A DNA stretch of 64,000 nucleotides from Bettongia penicillata ogilbyi (GCA_023548195.1 JAJHZJ010000413.1:14629941-14693940), one strand, 5' to 3'; positions 19,181 through 30,775 are shown, counted from the stretch's first letter. Translations and numbers: made by a program. Notes: a model not told the origin generated them from the sequence alone.

Positions 19181-20235
19181 GGGGGATATGTGGACCATGA
19201 TAGCTGATTCAAACATTTTAAGCTCCCTCATATGGAGAAGGGATTAATCTGGTTCTTTTTGGCCCCAGAGGGCACAACCAGGAACACTGAGTGAAAGCTG
19301 TAAAGATGAAAACTTAGACTTCAGGTCAGGAAAAGAACATTCTAATGATAATAGCTATCCAAAAATAGTCTGGGCCAAAGGAAAGGTGACAAAAGATACA
19401 CTCTAGCTTCAGTAGAGCAAAAACTCTGAGAGCCTTGACTTACAGTTTTGTTTTTCAAATAAATTAGAAGACAGAGCTTGGGAGACATGAAGTTTTCTAA
19501 GTAAAATCATTTATGGGACCGACCAAAGATCTGTCCCCTCCTTTCTTTTTCCTCAGAAAAGTGGATTATATTTTTAGTCTTATTGCCTTCCAATTCATCA
19601 GATATCCACATTGAGATGAATATTTTTTTAAACATTTCTTTTGTAATCCCATGCCTATCCAGACTTAGAGATGATCTTTGAAGGCCTGCTGCATATGCAG
19701 CGGAAGATTAAACTTCTGATTGGACAAGCAAAACACTGTATAAATATGAAGAGATTACTAGAGGCATGATAAGGAAGGCATAAATTTTCAGTGGCTAATG
19801 GAAGGTCCAGAGATGAAACAAGCTCTCACTACATCTCTTAATTCTCAGCTCTTGAACCCCTATAGATTGTTAAGAACAGACTTCTCTGGGGAGCACTCTC
19901 TATATGTGGCCTCAGGGCCATGGGTTCCCACTCCTGCGCTAGCCCAATAGTCCAAGACTGAAGAAATGATTGCCTAGACACTTCTGTCTGGGATCCTCCC
20001 TTTCACGGCAACAGGCAGTGCAGCCAAGGCCCTTCCCCTCCTCTCCACTAAAGGCTGAAATATAAGTCTTCATTTGGAGATTTGGAATGGGGCTTTCCAG
20101 ATCCCAGGTCAAATACCCATCTACCCATCCCACACTAGGCACAGACATTTCATGCTCATTGTAGCCACATGTAGGTTGGGAAAGTAAATCCAGAGTTGGG
20201 CTCTTTCATCAGAATTATGAACCATGATATTTCCA
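19181..20235. other. No clear feature; possible hAT end at 19890-19930
   Basis: Mostly unassigned. Near 19898, 'tatatgtggcctcagggcca' followed by 'tgggttcccactcctg' resembles the right end of the hAT element at 58020-58129, but the left end is missing. Confidence 0.4.
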
Positions 20236-20239
20236 AGTC

Positions 20240-20335
20240 ATTAAGAAGTGAAGTTGGAGATCATCTATTCTAACGTCTTTAATTTATAAGAAAATAAATT
20301 GAAGCTCAGAGAAGTTAAATGTAATTTCCCATCAT
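20240..20335 (+). mobile_element. SINE fragment
   Basis: 'tggagatcatctattctaac' and 'attgaagctcagagaagtta' match the 3' portion of MIR-related SINEs. Confidence 0.45.
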
Positions 20336-20339
20336 TTTC

Positions 20340-20698
20340 ATATTCAAAAAATCCCCAATGGTTCCTTATTTCCTACCTCATGGAGTCTAAGCTCTACATA
20401 ACTTTCAATATCCCCCATAATTGGCTTTTTCCTCCCACTATTTCCACCTTAGATCCTCTGTTCTAATCAGGCTGAACGCCTCACTGTACCATGAAGGCCA
20501 CATACTCCTGTCGACCTTTGCTTTCGTTCATGCTTGTCTTAGAACACTTTGCTCTCTCATTTCCATTCTCCAGTTAAATCTTCTCATTTCTAGCTTGAGT
20601 CCTGCCACCTCTAGGAAGCTTTTCCTGACCACTGCTACCCTTACTTCTCTCTTTCTCTGAAGTGATATAGTACTTCTAGTCTAGACCAGACAATTCAG
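20340..20698 (+). mobile_element. L2 LINE 3' region (continues near 21015)
   Basis: 'ccccaatggttccttatttc', 'tggagtctaagctctacata', 'ttctagcttgagtcctgcca' and 'cttttcctgaccactgctac' follow the L2 consensus order. The L2 tail 'gactataaactgcttgaggg' appears at 21028 after an interruption. Confidence 0.75.
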
Positions 20699-20699
20699 T

Positions 20700-20965
20700 G
20701 TTTTATTATTAATCATCAAGTATTTATTAAATCTCTATTATATTCTAAGCATCATGTTAAGCACTAGGGATGCAAAGATAAAAAAACAGAAATGAAAACA
20801 TTCCCTGCCCTCAGTGAGTTTACAATTTGATTAAGCAAGACAATGTCTACAGATAAAAGCATTTTCAAAATAAAAAGAAAAAAATAACTTTGGGGAAAGG
20901 CACTAGTAGTTGGAGGGAATAGAAAAGCCTTCATTAAGGAAGTGTACTTACCAGCTTTTATTATT
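20700..20965 (-). mobile_element. L2-clade antisense fragment inside L2
   Basis: 'atttattaaatctctattat', 'agcatcatgttaagcactag', 'ctgccctcagtgagtttaca' and 'aaagccttcattaaggaagt' are the antisense start of the repeat found at 24296-25190. Confidence 0.5.
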
Positions 20966-20978
20966 TGACTCATTGTCT

Positions 20979-20981
<3 letters not shown>

Positions 20982-21013
<32 letters not shown>
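20982..21013. repeat. (TG)16 microsatellite
   Basis: Uninterrupted TG dinucleotides. The open frame over it is an artefact of the repeat. Confidence 0.95.
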
Positions 21014-21014
<1 letters not shown>

Positions 21015-21016
<2 letters not shown>

Positions 21017-21115
21017 CTTCCCAACTAGACTATAAACTGCTTGAGGGAAGGAACCCTAACTTATATTTATTGGTATCCTTGACAATGCACAGTACTCAGA
21101 AAAGTAGTCAGTACT
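21015..21115 (+). mobile_element. L2 3' tail
   Basis: 'gactataaactgcttgaggg' and 'ttggtatccttgacaatgca' continue the L2 of 20340-20698 beyond the microsatellite. Confidence 0.6.
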
Positions 21116-21124
21116 TGGGATTCC

Positions 21125-21310
21125 AGACTCATAGCTTTAAAGTTGGAAGGGATGCTACTAGAGGCAAGGTCCTTAGTCCAACCCTCTCCATTTACAGACG
21201 AGGAAACTGAAAGCCTAAAAGACTTGTCCAAAGTCATAGAAGGAGTAAGTAGCAGAGTTAGGATGTGAACCCAGGTTGTCTGTTTCTAAATTTTGTACAC
21301 TTACCTTTGC
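21125..21310 (+). mobile_element. MIR-related CORE-SINE
   Basis: 'actcatagctttaaagttgg', 'gggatgctactagaggcaag', 'atttacagacgaggaaactg', 'aagtcatagaaggagtaagt' and 'aacccaggttgtctgtttct' give the expected order. Confidence 0.65.
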
Positions 21311-21339
21311 ACTATGTGAATAAAGAACTGATGATCCAT

Positions 21340-21765
21340 TGATTTTCAGAGGCACTGGAAAGGCCCCATGATCCCTTGTTAAGGGTTGGAGACTTCCCCT
21401 CCTGAACTCTTAGAATTTCTGGAATCTTTATGGAACCACATTTGCATCTTACATTTCCTTGTACATAAACAGGGTAATACTTGGTCTATCCTACATGTTG
21501 CAAAAGATAGAAATCAACATCTTTGAAAAAAGTTCTATAATTCCCTGAAGGAAGACAGTTCCTGGAATTAGCCTCCCTGGAATTTGTAAGCCAAAGATCC
21601 CCAGGCTCTCCTCAACTCTCTCTGCCCTTCACTCCCATTATAAGATTGTTCCTTTTGTTTTCCCCACCCTACTTTCAATACCCAGGGCCATTGTGCTGCT
21701 CATCCCCCTCTCAGCATCACCTCTCCCTCTGTTTTCTAAGGCTCTCCAGTTACCAAGGAAAAAGA
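21340..21765. other. No recognised feature
   Basis: No repeat or exon recognised; mixed composition. Confidence 0.4.
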
Positions 21766-21769
21766 AGAT

Positions 21770-21950
21770 CCTATATTTATACCTAAAAGGGACTTTAGAG
21801 TTAAACTTGTTCAGTGCCTTAACATACTAGGTGAGGAAACTGAGCCCCAGAGAGGTTAAATTATTAGCCCAAAGTCACAAGGGTGCTGAGTGGCAGGAGA
21901 GGATCTGGGTTTCCCAACATAGAACTCTGTGCCATGCTACCTGCCTCATC
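21770..21950 (+). mobile_element. CORE-SINE fragment
   Basis: 'aggtgaggaaactgagcccc', 'agcccaaagtcacaagggtg', 'tgagtggcaggagaggatct' match MIR-type SINE order. Confidence 0.6.
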
Positions 21951-22189
21951 TTCCCCCAAACTCATATCACTAACCTAATATATTGGGGAAATCTCTCTGT
22001 GTTTAGAGTCATGACCCTCAGTTAAATTCTGACCAGTTCTGATGGTTCTTATTTGTTGAAGTTTGGGCAAGTCCTTTCCCTTTTTTGAGGTTGCAAAACA
22101 GAGATAATGAGGCCATCACCTGAACTTTACTCCAAGTGAGATGATTAATATGTGGAAAAGGATCTATGCAAATATGAGTTAATGCCATT

Positions 22190-22455
22190 GTATTTATGCA
22201 GACAACTGATAATGCAATGGAGAGAGCCCTGGGCCTGGAATGAGGAAAACCTGACTTCAAATCTAGCCTCAGCCACTAGCTGTGTTACCCTGCGCAAATC
22301 ACTTTGCCATTATTTTCATTGGTTTCCTCAACTGTAATATGGGGTAATAGTAACACCTCCCTCCTAGGATTGTCACAAGGATCCAACAGAATAGTATTTA
22401 CATAAGCACTTACCACAGTATTTGGGACATTGTAGGTGCTATATAAATGTTTATT
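22190..22455 (+). mobile_element. tRNA-like marsupial SINE
   Basis: 'gcaatggagagagccctggg', 'cctgacttcaaatctagcct', 'gtaatagtaacacctccctc' and the 3' phrase 'gtaggtgctatataaatgtt'. Plus strand. Confidence 0.7.
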
Positions 22456-22814
22456 CCCTTTTTTCCCTTCCTTGCCCTTGTACTATATAGGAATAGGGAA
22501 GGGAAGGGAATTGGAGAGCTATGCAAAAGACCAGGAGGATGTTGGAACCAGGGAGAAGGCAGAAGAAGAAAGATGCATGTCATAGGGAGCCTATTAGGAG
22601 TTAGAGGGCTACTCTCTTCTCCCAGGCTCCCCTGTGGCGTGGAAATAGTTGGACGACACACTCGACAGATGACACCATCTGGTGTTTATCTGAGAAACTC
22701 CAGACTAGACATTGGTGTGATGGAGTGGAAAGAATTTTAGAGTAGGGGTCAGAAGGCTGGAAGTGGAGTCTTAGACTTGGCAGCATATAGTCTTAAGTTT
22801 TCTCTGTTCAGCAG

Positions 22815-22920
22815 GGGACTTCTAGCAAGATGGTGAAGTAAAAAGGTCAGCCTGTCCTCATTCCCTCTACATTCAAAACAGATAAGTGCTCCAAATGGAG
22901 GTAAAGAACAAGGAGAAAGA
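22815..22920 (+). promoter_or_regulatory. Possible orphan L1/HAL1-type 5' UTR fragment
   Basis: 'gacttctagcaagatggtga' with a YY1-like CAAGATGG and 'agtaaaaaggtcagcctgtc' recalls the start of L1-group 5' UTRs. It runs into a (CAGAGA)n tract. No ORF1 follows. Assignment is tentative. Confidence 0.3.
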
Positions 22921-23010
22921 AGGGAAGGAAAGACACAGAGAGAGAGAGACACAGACACAGAGAGAAATAGAGAGAGACAGAGACACAGAGAAAGAGAGAA
23001 ACAGAGGGAA
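22921..23010. repeat. (CAGAGA)n-like purine repeat
   Basis: Purine-rich simple repeat of GAGA and CAGA units. The long frames here (for example 22873-23295, minus) are low-complexity artefacts. Confidence 0.85.
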
Positions 23011-23665
23011 TTTTAACAAACAAAATATAAACCGCAAAATCTGTACTATCACCTCCTCTCCCCATCTGTCTCTCTCATTCCTGTAAGACATAAGAAGACT
23101 TGTATGAAGTGAAGTGGAGAGAAAAAGGATAATAATATACATAATAATTGTAATAATAAAAACAACATACAGAGAACTGGTCTCAGAGATTCTCCAATGA
23201 CTGGAGACTAGTGCTGTGCCACTGAGGTGTGCTGTCCATCCATTCTCCAGCAATGGTTTTGTCATACTGAAGCTGTTTTGCAGTCCTAAGGACAAAGGAT
23301 CCCTTCTGATGGATAGTTGACCAAGTCTAAGATAAGGTTTTCTTCTTTCTCTACAACCGGTTCTAGGCTCTCAGGCATATCCACACCACTCTGACTATTG
23401 CATGACATTGAGTCCTATAAAACGGTCTTAATGATATATTAGTAAAATGCCATGAAGAAGGAGATTAGCCTAACTTGTGATCCTTTATAAAAGGAGAGGC
23501 TGGTCTTTTCCCTGGCTTAATGGGTTCAGGGCTTAAAAAAGCAACTTTAATAACACATTTATTTTACTGTCATCTAGCTGATGATTTAATAGAAATCATG
23601 AGGACAAGGTCTTGAATGCCATAGTCTCCAATGCATGACCAAACACATTACATGTTCAGAGAGTA
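23011..23665. other. No recognised feature
   Basis: No repeat or coding signal recognised. Confidence 0.4.
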
Positions 23666-23669
23666 AGAG

Positions 23670-23845
23670 AATGAGTCAGAAGGATTAAAGAGCATAGGAC
23701 TTGGGTTCTAATCCTGCCTTTGGCACCATCCACTCCTATGACCTTAGTCAAGTCATACCTTCCCTGGATTTCATTTTCTTCATCCATAAAATGAGGTGGT
23801 TGGACAATACCATCTCTACAATTACTCTAACTTGAATTCTAAGAC
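23670..23845 (+). mobile_element. tRNA-like marsupial SINE fragment
   Basis: 'ttgggttctaatcctgcctt', 'atgaccttagtcaagtcata' and 'aaaatgaggtggttggacaa' match the body and tail of the SINE. Confidence 0.65.
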
Positions 23846-23849
23846 ATGG

Positions 23850-24295
23850 GTCCCATATTACATCTACTCAGCTCCCAAAGTGATTTTCCTGAAGCATGTC
23901 AGTCTATGTCGCTAAACCGCACAGTTATCTTTGGGATCAAACATAAATTTATCAGACATTTGAAGCCCTTTACAGCCTGGCTGCAGCTTAGCTTTCCAGA
24001 TTTATCATGCATTGCTCCCTTTCTTGTAGTCTATAGTCTGGCCAAAATGGCCTTTTTACGTACTGGGCCATAATCATGACATTCCATCTCTTGTCTCCAG
24101 GACTTTGCCCTAGCTGTGCCCCCTGTTTGGAATGTGCTGCTCCCCCATGTCTGCTTCTTAAATACTCTAATTTCCTTCAAAGCTCAGCTCAGTTACCACC
24201 TTCTATGTGAGGATTTTCCTTATCCACCAGCTGCTAGTGCCTCCCACCAAATTATGTTGTATTGATTTCAAGTCGTCACTTCAACAAGAATTTAA
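23850..24295 (+). mobile_element. L2 LINE 3' region (continues at 25190)
   Basis: 'gctcccaaagtgattttcct', 'ggcctttttacgtactgggc', 'tttgccctagctgtgccccc', 'gtttggaatgtgctgctccc' and 'ctcagctcagttaccacctt' are the L2 3' phrases in order. Confidence 0.8.
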
Positions 24296-25190
24296 GTGCC
24301 CACTGTGTACCAGGCACTAGGTTGAATGTTGGGGAAGGAAAAAAGGCAAAAGACAGTTCTTACTCTCGAGGAACTCATAGTCTAACGAGGAGACAACATG
24401 CAAACAACTATGTACAAAAAAGAGCTGCATAGAGACTAAAGAGGAGATAATTGAGGGGGATCAGGAAAAACTTCTTGGAGAAGATGAAAATTTAGTTGAG
24501 ATTCAAAGGAAACCAAGGAAGCCCAGGAGTCAGATGAGGAGGGAGGAAAGGCCAGACATGGAGGATAGCTAGGGAAGATGCACAGTCAGGAGATGGAGTG
24601 TCCTGTGGTAAGAAGAGGATGGAAGGGTATAGTACTTGTCAGGGAGTAATGTAGAAGAGGGAAAAGGCAGGAAGGACTTGAAAAATCAAATAGAGGGTTT
24701 TATATTTCATTCTGGAGGCAGTAGGGAGCCACTGGGATTTATTCAATAGGGGTGTGACATTATTAGTTTCGTAGCTGAGTGCATGATGAACTGGAAGGGG
24801 GAGAGACTTGAGGCAGGAAGATCAGCCAAAAGGCTATAGCGATGGTTCAGGTATGAGGGGATGAGGCCCTTTGCCAGGGGAGTGGCAGGGTCAGAGGAGA
24901 GAAAGGGACACATGGTGAAGCTATTGCAAGAGGATAATAGACCGGACTTGGCAGCTGATTAGTTATGGGAGGAACAAAGGATGAGGAGTCAAAGAGGACA
25001 TTCAGGTGGTAAGTTTGGGTAATTGAGAAGACGGTGGTGGCTTCAATAGTAACAGGGAAATTTGGAAAAGGGGAGGGTTTGGGGAAGTTGATGAATTGTT
25101 TTAGATGTGTTGAGTTAAAAGATCTATGGAACATCCAGTTCCAGATGTCCAATAGGCAGCTGAAGATGGGAGACATGAAGTCAGAACATA
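24296..25190 (-). mobile_element. L2-clade LINE ORF2 C-terminal fragment, antisense, inserted in L2
   Basis: The plus strand reads 'cccactgtgtaccaggcact', 'gtagggagccactgggattt', 'tgaggcaggaagatcagcca', 'ccagatgtccaataggcagc'. The minus strand (25176-24847) is open for 109 codons and contains ITQTYHLNVLFDSSSF, the degraded counterpart of a block VCDLGVILDSSL read on the plus strand at 48973-49010. It splits an L2 copy. No catalytic motif remains. Confidence 0.6.
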
Positions 25191-25275
25191 TTCTTTAAGT
25201 ATTTCTATTTATGTATCCTCAGCACTTAGAACAGTTCCTTGCACATAGTAGGTGCTTCATTGTTGGTTCATTTTT
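25191..25275 (+). mobile_element. L2 3' tail
   Basis: 'atcctcagcacttagaacag' and 'gcacatagtaggtgcttcat' complete the L2 begun at 23850. Confidence 0.7.
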
Positions 25276-25785
25276 TGTTTGAATTGATTGGTTGAAATAG
25301 AAGAAACAGAGGGTAGTTCACACAGCTAGAAGCAAATCAGTAACATCTCTTTTGGCGCTGATAAAGATGTTCCATTTGGACTGAATGAAAAAAGTTTGGT
25401 GTGCAAACTGCTTTCCTTCCTCAGGTGTTTTAAATTTATATTTTACTGTTCCCTTGTATTTTCTAGAGGATTCTACTTTTTTATATTTTTAGATTAGGTT
25501 AAATGAGATTGTGATGACACATCTGGATGTAGTTGGAGGAAAAAGTGTAGCATTTCTTTGGTGTTTCTGAAAGGGGATTGACAGTAAGGATTATGGGGAA
25601 ATGAGCAGTGTGTGTGTAAGACTCAGGTTGGCTGTGAATCATCATTTTTTCCAGAATTTTCTCTTTCTCTACATGATGTTCTTTATTGGGGAAGTAGGAA
25701 CAATGGTTAAATTCTTACCTCCTCAACAATTATAGTTTGCGACCATTAACATTTTCCCATACTTTGCATTAGCTGTTGTTTAGTG
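25276..25785. other. No recognised feature
   Basis: AT-rich, no repeat or exon recognised. Confidence 0.4.
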
Positions 25786-25787
25786 TG

Positions 25788-25975
25788 TTGTTGGCAAAGA
25801 TACTAGAGTGGTTTGCCATTTCCTTCTCCAGTGTGTTTCCATTTTACAACAAATAGTGGTTAAGTGACTTGCCCAGGGTCACATAGTCAATAAGTGTCTG
25901 AGGCCAGATTTGAATTCGAATCTTCTTAGCTCCAAACTTAATGCTCTATCCATTGTACCACCTAGCTGCCCATGT
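25788..25975 (-). mobile_element. Mar1-like CORE-SINE, tail-truncated
   Basis: Reads 'ggcaaagatactagagtggt', 'ttgccatttccttctccagt', 'gacttgcccagggtcacata', 'agtgtctgaggccagatttg', 'accacctagctgccc' on the plus strand, i.e. Mar1 in reverse with its tRNA-like head on the right. Confidence 0.8.
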
Positions 25976-27045
25976 TGTTTTAGAGACTGTTAAATGAAAC
26001 ACCTTGTTTGGATATTGGCCTTTTTCTGAAATCCCTTTCTCTTTCCATCAGTGTTCCATTCCCACCTGAGAAATTACCCTGTGGGCAGAGTCCCTTTCTC
26101 ATTCTCTTCTGCTGTCCCATTTAGAGAAGTAGGAATGTGACTGAGAGCAGTGACAGAAATGAGAGAAAATATGCTCTGTTAAATAGAAGCCTTGCTTAAA
26201 GTCATGGTCTGAAAAGGATAGTGGTCCCCATAACAGTTAACTTCTCCTTGCTAGGACAGGCTGCTAAGTTCACTCACCCTCCTCCATGATGATGAGGTCA
26301 AGGGTCCTTTCAAGTGACAAAATGACTGGGAGACAGAATAATACCCTCTGAGAAGTGATACTGGCTTCTAAGTTTATCTGGATCTTGAGTCCATCCTATT
26401 GATTACAAATCAATATAATACTTATATTTTAATAAGTGCTTGTTGATTCATATACAGACTGGTCCTCCTGAAAGTGTGAGTTGAGATCAAGGCATCTGAT
26501 CCAAGGAGAAGAAGCTGGAGAAATAAACCAACTCAAACTATGCCCAACCCAGAATTCCTGGTTAACAAGTAGTTTCTGAACCATTTGGGAAATTCCAGGG
26601 GCTAGCAGAGCAAGAGGCTTACAGCTTCTTGGGAGATGTTTGTCATGCATTTTTATCCTGTTATTATGTGCTGTTTATCCACTTATCAATTCTCTGCCAA
26701 GAGTAGCTATATGCAAAATTCAAGCTGAGTTGCTGTGGTTCTCCTCGAGGTTCCTCTCATCTCCACAGGACTTTCTCCATCATACTATAGAAACATCTCC
26801 CCCTGGAAGCCCACTCCACCCTTGGTCTACTTCTTACACTGTAAGTGACCTCCACCCCTGAAGTCTCTGCCTTTCATTGACTGGCTCCTCCCAACCTCTA
26901 ATTTAAAGAGGAGGCTTAGGCCAAAGACATCTTCGTTCTTCTCCAGATTACACTCCCGACTTATCTCCAGAAAACTTTCTCTACCATACTCCTTTCTCTC
27001 CCTTACCTTCTGCCGCAACCCCTTTCCCTCACTCCTCCATCCCCG
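25976..27045. other. No recognised feature
   Basis: About 1.1 kb with no family I can name. Short open frames at 26429-26650 and 26640-26861 lack domains. Confidence 0.4.
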
Positions 27046-27190
27046 CTTTTATGTTTTGCTTTCCCTCATTAGAATATAAGCTTCTTATTAAGAACAGTAT
27101 TGCCTTTCTTTCTGCTTGTTTTCTTATCACCAAAGCTTAGCACAATGCCTAGCTGCTTAATCAATGCTGACTGACTGATTGACTGACTTT
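27046..27190 (+). mobile_element. L2-like 3' tail
   Basis: 'tagaatataagcttcttatt', 'caaagcttagcacaatgcct' and a TGACTGACTGATT tail resemble an L2 3' end. Confidence 0.6.
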
Positions 27191-27565
27191 CAGGTGGAAA
27201 GTCACCTACATATGCTGAGATCTTAGAGCTAGTGGTTACTTAAAGAGAACAATTTAAAGGGGGTAGGTTTTGACTCAGAGTTAAGTTCTGATTGGAGAAA
27301 TCCATTTGCCAACTATTAAATTTTTTTTGCCACTCTGGAGAGAAGTACAGAGCTGAAGGATAGAAAGTCATTAACCTCTCTGAGAACCATAGTGAACAAG
27401 GTAGTTAATTACTCAGACTTCTGCTCTGTTTGTACAGGCATGAATTACTATGGGAAGCATTGGACCCACCATGTTCCTGAATTCTTTTTGGCTATCAATG
27501 CCACCTAGTGGCTAAATGGTTCTCATTATAGTTGAGGAATAGAGCTTTGGGGACACAATTTAGGT
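27191..27565. other. No recognised feature
   Basis: Nothing recognised. Confidence 0.4.
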
Positions 27566-27569
27566 CAGT

Positions 27570-27740
27570 CAAAAAAGCTTCAGGCTGAGGTTGGTAAACA
27601 CCTGGGTTTGATTCTGGCTTGAATCGGTTTAGCAAATGTTTGTTAAATACCAGCTCTATGGTTTTGTCATAGGTAAAGATAACTCTTAGGAATCTTAATT
27701 TCTTCATCTGTAAAATGGGGATAATAATATTTGTATAGGC
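27570..27740 (+). mobile_element. tRNA-like SINE, decayed
   Basis: 'acctgggtttgattctggct' and 'catctgtaaaatggggataa' with 'taatatttgtataggcagca' keep the SINE order. Confidence 0.5.
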
Positions 27741-27799
27741 AGCATATAGGAATAGTTTATGTCCATGTATACACATATATGTATATGGCACAATACATC

Positions 27800-27803
<4 letters not shown>

Positions 27804-27851
<48 letters not shown>
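27804..27851. repeat. (TA)24 microsatellite
   Basis: Uninterrupted TA dinucleotides of 48 bp. Such runs can form cruciforms; the overlying frame is an artefact. Confidence 0.95.
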
Positions 27852-27852
<1 letters not shown>

Positions 27853-28284
27853 CCCAGACGTGTGGAAATATGTATGCATAGGACTGGATGTATGGTTTTT
27901 ATTAGTTTGGCAATTTCTGGTGAGAAAACTGTCCTTAACTATGCAAGATGGCAACTTTATAGCAGCTTAAAACCTAGTATGCTTGAGCCACACTGAGAGC
28001 TTAAGTGGCAGATAGAGTCACACAGCTTCTATATACCAATAGTGGTATTGGAAAACAAGGCATCCTGACCTTGAGGCCAGCTCACATGCCACTAGGTCAA
28101 TACTGATCACAGTATTGTATGTACCAAACATATGGTAGCATTCCCTAGGGATACATGCCCATGGCTCAGGGTATACTATGCATAGGAATAGGCATGATTT
28201 GAGTTATATGACATGACACAACATGATGTGATATTTGATATGATATATGGATGTCAGCTGTTACGATCGTACTTCCAACCTCAT
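27852..28284. other. No recognised feature
   Basis: No family recognised; contains short ATGACATGA-like runs near 28210. Confidence 0.4.
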
Positions 28285-28765
28285 AGGCTTGATCAATCAA
28301 ATCCTCTTTTTTGGAGTTCAAAGTCCTTCATGGATACCACCTAACTTTCTAGTCTTCTTACACTTTATTCCCTAATATCTGTTACAGAAACCCTGGTCCC
28401 CTTCCTGTTCCTGAAACAAGACATTCTATCTCCTGATTTTTTTCACCAGCTGTCTTCATGCCTGGAATGCTCTTCCTCCTCATCCCTGACTCCTACTTTC
28501 TTCTAGTCCCAGGCAGAATTTACACCTACTGGGTCTATAAGAAACCTTTCCAGATCACTCTTAATGTTAATTCCCTTCCTTGGGTGATTAGCTTCAGTTT
28601 ATTCTGTCTATATCTTTTTTGTATATAGTTTTTGGTACATCGTCTCTCCCATTAGACTATAAGCTCCTGGAGGGTAGGGACTATCTCTTGCCTTTTTTTT
28701 GTATCCTTGCAGCTTAGTGCAACATTTAGCATATAATCGGTGGTTAATAAATGATTCTTGAGCAA
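28285..28765 (+). mobile_element. L2 LINE 3' region, well preserved
   Basis: 'catgcctggaatgctcttcc', 'cccaggcagaatttacacct', 'gactataagctcctggaggg', 'tagggactatctcttgcctt' and 'ggtggttaataaatgattct' give most of the L2 3' end in order. Confidence 0.85.
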
Positions 28766-28774
28766 ATGATCCTA

Positions 28775-28880
28775 TGATCATCAATTTAGAGCTTCAAGGG
28801 ACCTTAGAGGTCACCTACTCTAACCCCTTTATTTTAACATTCCTGTAACTAACTTTATCTGACTCCAAATCTAGAATTCT
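28775..28880 (+). mobile_element. SINE fragment (5' block of MIR-related family)
   Basis: 'tcatcaatttagagcttcaa' and 'gggaccttagaggtcaccta' match the first block of the 'atcatagatttagagctgg' SINE. Confidence 0.5.
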
Positions 28881-28914
28881 TTCCAATGGATGAGATTATA
28901 TACATCTCCCCATA

Positions 28915-28975
28915 CACATTCATACACATCTACATACACATCTACATATTTATATATATACATATATTCCATTTT
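28915..28975. repeat. CATACA/TATA simple repeat
   Basis: Alternating 'acatctacatacaca' units run into TATATATACATATA. Confidence 0.8.
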
Positions 28976-29147
28976 GTAAACAATAAAGTACTATAGAAAT
29001 TTTAGCTTCTATTGTTACAAAAGAGAAACAGCAACTGCAAAACATACATCAACTCTTCCTGTCATTTCTAAGCTGTGGGCCCAAGGTTGGCAGGAAAGGA
29101 GAGAAGTGGAGAGAGTTAATTTATTTCCTTAATCAATCTCTTCATAT

Positions 29148-29198
29148 CTTTACATATATACACACATATATATATACATATATACGTACAACATAAAT

Positions 29199-29236
<38 letters not shown>

Positions 29237-29240
29237 TTGT
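29148..29240. repeat. Compound TA / CA / TA microsatellite
   Basis: TATACACACATATATATA, then an uninterrupted CA run (about 29198-29222), then a TA run. The minus-strand 84-codon frame over it is an artefact. Confidence 0.85.
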
Positions 29241-29374
29241 AGAGACTGAGAGAACTTAGTTTCAATTTGCAGTATGCGTACATGTATATAATCTCATCCA
29301 TTGGAGAAATGCTATTTTTGAAGTCAGATAAGTTAGTTACAGAAAAGTTAAAATGTATATTTATGTGCATATAT

Positions 29375-29460
29375 TTATATGAGTATAATTATATATATTA
29401 AAAGTATATATATTTATATGAATATATATCTATATGCATACACAGAGAGAGAGAAAGAGA
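29375..29460. repeat. TATA-rich simple repeat with GAGAGA end
   Basis: TATATATTA/TTTATATG units followed by 'acagagagagagaaagagaa'. Confidence 0.75.
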
Positions 29461-30600
29461 AATAGAAACTAAACTCAAACAAATAGAATTAACTCAAACA
29501 ATTGCTAGGTTTTAGAAGTACCTATCTCTCTATTTGAATTTGTCTGGCCTGGACTCTAACCAAGGAAATCTCATTCTTTCAGTAGGTTGGTATAAAGTAG
29601 AAAAGACTATTTTCTACTCTATTTTTAGTGTTCCTGAGTCTCTGCAGTCAAGCTGTAAAAACACCAGTGCAGAGCCAAGAACACTTAGAAATATATTCCC
29701 AAGACTGCTTGTGAGGGGCAGGAAAGAGCGAGTTGAAGGAGAAGGCAGGGCCAGCACAGGGTGGAGAAACCGAATCTTTCCTCAAAGCAGCCTGTGACTC
29801 CAGGCAAGAGTTACCTACTTCCCCCTTGGTATTTGGGCAGTAAAAGTACTAGTTTGCAGTTCTAAGTGTCAGAGTTGGTCCACTGGGTTGGCAGAATTGA
29901 AATGTCCCTGGAAGGGCCCCTTGAATGCTGCTCCAAAATATATCCCTATCAATCTGCTATGGTGCCTGACATTTCCAAATACTAATCATCCCCTTTGGAT
30001 TAAGACATAGAGACTCATGATTGGGGAGTGAGGGAGGGCAGACATGATCTGGAGCCAAGCCATCATCAGCCATTAACACCTCAGCTCAAACCTGAGTCAC
30101 GTTAGTCACCTGAGGGAGCCTTGGGGAAATAGGTCAAAGGACAACCAAGAAAGCATCAGAAGTCATTAGTGCATGAGGCAGCTCTATTGCGGAACAGGCC
30201 TGGCTGTGATCCTGAAGCAGCGGTCTAAGACAGCCAGAAGGCAGGAAGGCACTGGTTTGTCTAGGGATATGGGAGAGGATGACAGAAAGGTTCCAGAATT
30301 GAAGAGAAAGGTCCCATAAGGAAGGGGAAGGGTGCTGGAAAAACTAGGTCAACTTTGTATTTTGCCTATAGACAGTGCTACTTGATTTTTTCCCAAGTAG
30401 AGATGATCCTACCATCAAAATCCCATTTCCTAATCTATATTCAGGCACCACATGGGTTCTTTATTAAGCAGTCACACAACCTCAGCATCAAGCACTGCAG
30501 CTTGCAGATGTACTGGGCACCCTTTCAAGTCTCTGCTCCTATTGCCAGGGGAGATCTAGAAAGCTTTGGCTTGGCAGGGAAAGAGATTGTTTTGGAACAA
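29461..30600. other. No recognised feature
   Basis: 1.1 kb, somewhat higher in G and C than its surroundings, without a repeat family or a convincing exon. Frames at 29534-29797 and 30355-30630 have no domain. One of the better candidates for unique sequence here. Confidence 0.45.
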
Positions 30601-30604
30601 GCTT

Positions 30605-30775
30605 TGACTTTGGAGTCTGAGCTCTGTTAGAACCTGATCTCAGTTCCTACCACCTGTGGGACCTTTAGCAAGTCATTTCATTTCTTATGGGCCCAATTTC
30701 CTCATCTGTGAAATGGGGACATTAGATTAGATGATCTCTGAGGTTTTTTTTAGTTTGAAAATCCATGCTCCTGAG
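30605..30775 (+). mobile_element. tRNA-like marsupial SINE fragment
   Basis: 'acctttagcaagtcatttca', 'ctcatctgtgaaatggggac', 'attagattagatgatctctg'. Confidence 0.65.

Noticed and set aside
22873..23295. 140-codon minus-strand frame with hydrophobic, serine-rich stretches
   Set aside because: It lies over a (CAGAGA)n purine repeat; low-complexity translation, no start or splice context.
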